64,000 nt of DNA, taken from contig JACSVZ010000007.1 in assembly GCA_014706295.1 (NCBI GenBank), positions 59,286,975 through 59,350,974 of the forward strand, given 5' to 3'. Numbering within the stretch: position 1 is the first letter of the stretch; the number at the start of each line of letters is the position of its first letter. Under the pieces are notes generated by a model, which was not told the DNA's origin, did no database searches, and saw only the letters and a program-made list of their open reading frames with translations. This stretch comes from Lycocorax pyrrhopterus obiensis. Its lineage: Eukaryota > Chordata > Aves > Passeriformes > Paradisaeidae. A program made the position numbers and the translations under genes. Of this stretch, positions 60,044 to 64,000 are shown piece after piece.

Positions 60044-62320
60044 AATCTGCAAAGGACTTTAATTTTGGCCCTCATTTGCAGTGTCTCTGTACTCCTATAG
60101 CTCCACTGAATCCCATGGAATGATGCCAGTTCTGTCCCCACTGAAGGCTGGATTCTGGTCATTTTCTTCCCTGTTTTTGGCTTTATCTACATATAGAATG
60201 TGAAACCCAACTGTTACAGTAGGTGTGGAAGGGTCATTCCAACCTTACCAGGCATCCTTATGGATAATCCTTTCCCAGAGCCTGGATACACTGGGATCAA
60301 GACCCCCAGCTACAGCGTGGCAGGGAGGAGCAAACAAATCAGTCAGGAGAGTTTGTGAGCAAATGCTGCAGTCACACTGCAATGGCAGCTCCCAGAGGTC
60401 TCTAGGAAATGTGAACCTCAAAAAGGTGGCATTGAATATTTTGTCTACCATTTGTGGCAGAAGAGTGGCACTTGAGAGCTACAAAGAAGTGCAGTGAGGA
60501 ATTCTCACCTGCTTCTCTTTTCCTGCATTATTCCACAGTGAGCAGCACATCTCTGCCTCTCTGAGGCACAATGGAAATTGAAAACCTGAAGGTCTGGAAC
60601 AAGCGCCCTCAGCTTTCCAGGATGAGATAATACCTTTATTGGTCTGTCTGCATGGAAAAAAACTGCCCAAGCCCTATCACCTCAGTCTGGCAGATATGAT
60701 GAGAAAATCACCCGAGATCTGATACCAGCAAATCTTTGAGCTATTTGTATCTTTTAATGAAGAGAACTGCTAATGTGATTTGCAGAACAAGAATACTTCA
60801 AATCATTGTTTTGAACATGTAATGGACTCCTACATGCCCAGCTCAAGGAAATCTTAAAGGGTATATTTTTATTTCTCTTGTATTCCTTTATTTTCATTAA
60901 TATTTTTGCCCTGCATTGCCGAAACAAATCTAGCAAGCACCTTGGGAAAGCACCCCTTCACTCCAAGGCAGAACGGACTTTTCCCAACCCTCCCCATGTC
61001 CTGTTTCTGTAACCTGCTTGTAAAAGCCTCTGGTAGTGGAAATTCCAAAACCAAAGACAAATGGAAGATTTTAATCCCAGTGAGCAGAGACAGTTAGTGA
61101 GTGCAAGAGAAAATAGTGGTATTCTCAATGACCCTTTGATATTACATTAACTGGTAGATTTTCTGTAGGAGAGCAAGAACATGGAAGTTTCAAAGTCTCA
61201 GCTGGCTATATCAGGAGCTTTCATCAGCTCTCTGAATTAATTGGGCAAGTTTATTTCCCTTTATGTTGCCCAAGGAATACATTTCTTGTTCAAAGTCATG
61301 AAGTGAAGACTGATAGCAGGAAATTGAATGAATTTGCTTTTTGACGTAAAATGGTGATAGAGGAAAACCTCCCCAGTTTAGAACAGCTTAATATAACAAA
61401 ACCCTTCACACTATAAATATTGAAAACATCCAAAACATAAGGCCATTTTTGAAATAATCTAACAGGAAATCATATTTAGCTGTCACCAGGTTCCCACTGT
61501 AAAATATTTATAACAGTCTAAAGAACTCAAAATTACTAGAAATACAGAATTAATAATCTAAGTTAATATTGTGACTGAATGAGTTAATGAAACATCCTGA
61601 AGGCTGCTAAACAATGTTATACTTTGGGCAAAGGAAGACCGAGAGATGATCAGCTTGTATTGCTATAAAACAATTCTATTTTTTAAAGAAGCAATTAAAG
61701 CTCTTTCTTTGTGTTGTAGTTCATTTAAAAACATAAAAGAAAAAAAAGTGAGGAATTCCAGCCCATTTCTGAGGACCACAATTGATGTATTTCTTTTGAA
61801 ATGGAGCAGCAAAAATGTGTCTTTGATTCCTCTTGTATAGCCACAGGTAAAAATGGTCTAGGACAAAAGGATTATGTATGAGTTTGTGTTATGAAGTGAC
61901 TGTGCTCTGACAGCTTGTTGTACTGATATTGCCGAGGCAAAGGAGAATTTTGAGAAGCCCAAGTGCCTGAGTCCATCTGAAATGCGGAATAATTCCATCA
62001 GGAGAGGTGTCAGCCTGTGCAGCCCTGAGTGTCAAGAGTCCTGACAACTGCCTTCAGTTGCTCTGGGAGAGGGATTATGATTTCAAAAGTGTGGCTGAAA
62101 GGCTGCACTCACATTTCTGGGAAATTATTTTAGCAATATAATACACCAGTCTTTCTGAGCATAATATAGGAACTAGATACTAGGGTTCAGAGCACTCCAG
62201 TGTTTCATTTTTGGAGTGAAGAAAATGCTTTTCTCTGAGGCTTCTATTGTTTGTGTGACATCTGATGTTGAAAAGTTCATGTACACACCTTTTCCAGACT
62301 TTCCTTGCCACTTCTGTCAG
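60044..62320. other. Non-coding stretch, nothing recognised
   Basis: AT-rich sequence with short open frames only. No known repeat is visible. Confidence 0.5.
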
Positions 62321-62452
62321 AGAAGAGAAGAGAAGAGAAGAGAAGAGAAGAGAAGAGAAGAGAAGAGAAGAGAAGAGAAGAGAAGAGAAGAGAAGAGAAG
62401 AGAAGAGAAGAGAAGAGAAGAGAAGAGAAGAGAAGAGAAGAGAAGAGAAGAG
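62321..62452 (+). repeat. (AGAAG)n pentanucleotide microsatellite
   Basis: An uninterrupted run of 26 AGAAG units plus two bases (132 bp). It is pure purine on the plus strand and a mirror repeat. It directly precedes the CR1 3' terminus at 62461 and may have grown from the CR1 tail or from A-rich sequence beside it. Confidence 0.97.
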
Positions 62453-62460
62453 GAGAAGAA

Positions 62461-62700
62461 TGATAGAATAGAATCACTAAGGTTGGAAAAGACCTCCAAG
62501 ATCATCAAGTCCACCTTCAACTCCCACTAAACCATATCATGACCACATACACTCACTTTGTGAACACTTCCAGGGATGGTGGCTCCACCACTTTCAGGAA
62601 AGCCTGTTCCAAGGCTTAGCCACTCTTTGAGTGAAGAAATTTTTTTTAATTTCCAACCTGAACCTCCCTGGGCACAGCTTGAGGCCATTTCCCCTTGTAC
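62461..62700 (-). mobile_element. CR1 LINE 3' fragment next to the microsatellite
   Basis: Antisense CR1 from 'tgatagaatagaatcactaa' through 'aaaagacctccaagatcatc', 'cttccagggatggtggctcc' and 'cacagcttgaggccatttcc'. It is about 240 bp long and belongs to a subfamily like the copies at 1492 and 22692. Confidence 0.9.
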
Positions 62701-64000
62701 TATCAAGAATCAGACCTGGACCTGGATCTCTTGTGCTCTTTCAGATGCAACTGGAAAAAGAACAGAAACCAAACATCATCTCCACCCCTCAAAAAAAGCA
62801 AAACAAGGAAAAAAAAACTTGCAGAAAAAGCAAATCCCACACACATGGTCCACATGGCCGAATGCCAGTCACTATTCATTCCTAGAGTGGGGTAAGTCAT
62901 GGGTGTGAGTCTCAGCAGGGAGTTTCCAGCCAGTACAACAAAAAGGAGGATTTCCCTGTTAGAAGAAACACAAACACTGACAGCATCAGTTGCTTGGCTT
63001 CCTGCAGAAAAAAGGAAATGTGGCTCCCCAGAATGCTGATTGTAGTAGAGCATCACATTCTTGAGCACATCTTGGGCCAGCTGTGCTTCAAATAGTTTAT
63101 TTCACTGAACTAAACTCCTCATAAACCACTCTCCAGTGGAGAAGCAGTAACAAAGGCTGGTTTGCTATCAACAGCACCACACACATGTGAGCAGAGAAAG
63201 TGCCTTCTGGGGTTACGAGGCAGAGCAGACTTAATGAATTCAGCTGATGAGACTTTTTTCTTGGTTGTGCTTCCCACAGACCAAATTAATTCCAACAGAT
63301 GAGTAAAAGATGGAAAAACATGCTAATTAGCAGCTTTTTTTATGAACCAGTTCTCTACTTCAGAATCTAATTAGCTCTCTAGATAAGGCTTAGGCTGAAG
63401 TTTGTTTCTCCAGTGCAAGGACTGTGTTCCTGTTTTTCCAATGCTTGAAGAGAAATGCTTTGGATTGATGGATATTTACTTGTATAGTCCTTACTTATGT
63501 ATTTATGAATTTTATATAAACCTGCATATGTCCCCTAGATAATGAGGGCCCTCTCTCATTACAGCTCTGGGGAATTACACAGCACAATAAATTCCTCCAA
63601 GGCAGAGAAGGCAAAGGGAACACAAAGGATTATAAACTGTGGATAAGACCATTTTACCAGAGTGATGGAGAACAGTCGTGGCTGCGAGACAATAAACTGA
63701 GAGAGAACTGGACAGGAGGGGTCTGAGGAAAGTAAGAGGAAAAAAAGCCAAAAGAAATACCCAAAATCTTTTTTGCTTTTCCTAGTTTATATGTTCAAGC
63801 AAGAAACCGGAAAATATTTAATGGAAAACAAGGAGAGAAGCAAATGTGAAATCTACAGAAAAATATGAAAAAAGAACTTAGCTGGTCAGGTTCAATTGTC
63901 TATGAGGATAAGATAATCTCCTGACAAAAGCTCTGCATGTTTGGGGGGAAAAGATAAGTATGATAAATAGCTGTGATTAGAAGAAATAGAGACAACACTC
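62701..64000. other. Right flank; TAATTA-rich block at 63270-63390, otherwise nothing
   Basis: Within 120 bp at 63270-63390 there are three TAATTA/TTAATT-type sites (ccaaattaattcc, gctaattagcagc, tctaattagctc), the latter two almost repeating each other. No open frame or known repeat is present up to the window end. Confidence 0.35.

Noticed and set aside
62216..62530. 104-codon frame rich in Arg, Glu and Lys
   Set aside because: It is the translation of the (AGAAG)n microsatellite.

Overview
The window looks like about 64 kb of a bird nuclear genome. The strongest evidence is thirteen copies of the avian CR1 LINE 3' end (signature 'ggtttgggttggaagggac' and 'ccaggttgctccaa' blocks), one piece of an avian ERV-type LTR, an AT-rich background with depleted CpG, and one vertebrate-style CpG island. 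The CR1 variants (tail 'tcatagaatcatggaat', body 'cacttccagggatgggg') are the kind common in songbirds and other Neoaves; species cannot be fixed from this sequence alone. Nothing bacterial, plasmid-borne or phage-like is present, and I see no rRNA, tRNA or CRISPR array.

Layout. Positions 1-1640 hold the only convincing gene signal: a CpG-island promoter (about 1110-1640) with YY1-type ATGGCG motifs, and a likely first exon on the minus strand (start codon at 1342-1340, strong donor after 1198). The rest of that gene would lie to the left of the window. A CR1 copy abuts the island and has kept its CpGs. From about 1.8 kb to the right end the window reads as a gene-poor flank or a very large intron, with scattered CR1 fragments, simple repeats and several blocks that look like candidate regulatory elements. 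The best of these is 18.9-19.5 kb, where CpG-containing palindromes and a TAATTA site survive in an otherwise CpG-poor region.

The most unusual part is 49.7-55.1 kb. An exon-like segment at 53948-54064 has a textbook acceptor and a GTAAGT donor, is 39 codons long, and carries an in-frame 24-bp tandem duplication. A diverged, broken copy of it lies 0.6 kb away, inside a 309-bp insertion that splits a CR1 element and is flanked by a perfect 12-bp target-site duplication. The other half of that insertion matches a second unique segment at 49765-49877, so the two halves are in swapped order relative to their local source-like copies. Between them sits a near-perfect inverted duplication (173-bp arms, 160-nt spacer). 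These observations come directly from the sequence. The interpretation (retrocopy of a spliced, possibly back-spliced, transcript, or an unclassified repeat family) is inference.

Apart from the predicted exon fragments, no complete protein-coding gene can be supported. Several long open frames (for example 34778-35383, 9217-9699, 4716-5003) are recorded with low confidence because I do not recognise their products.
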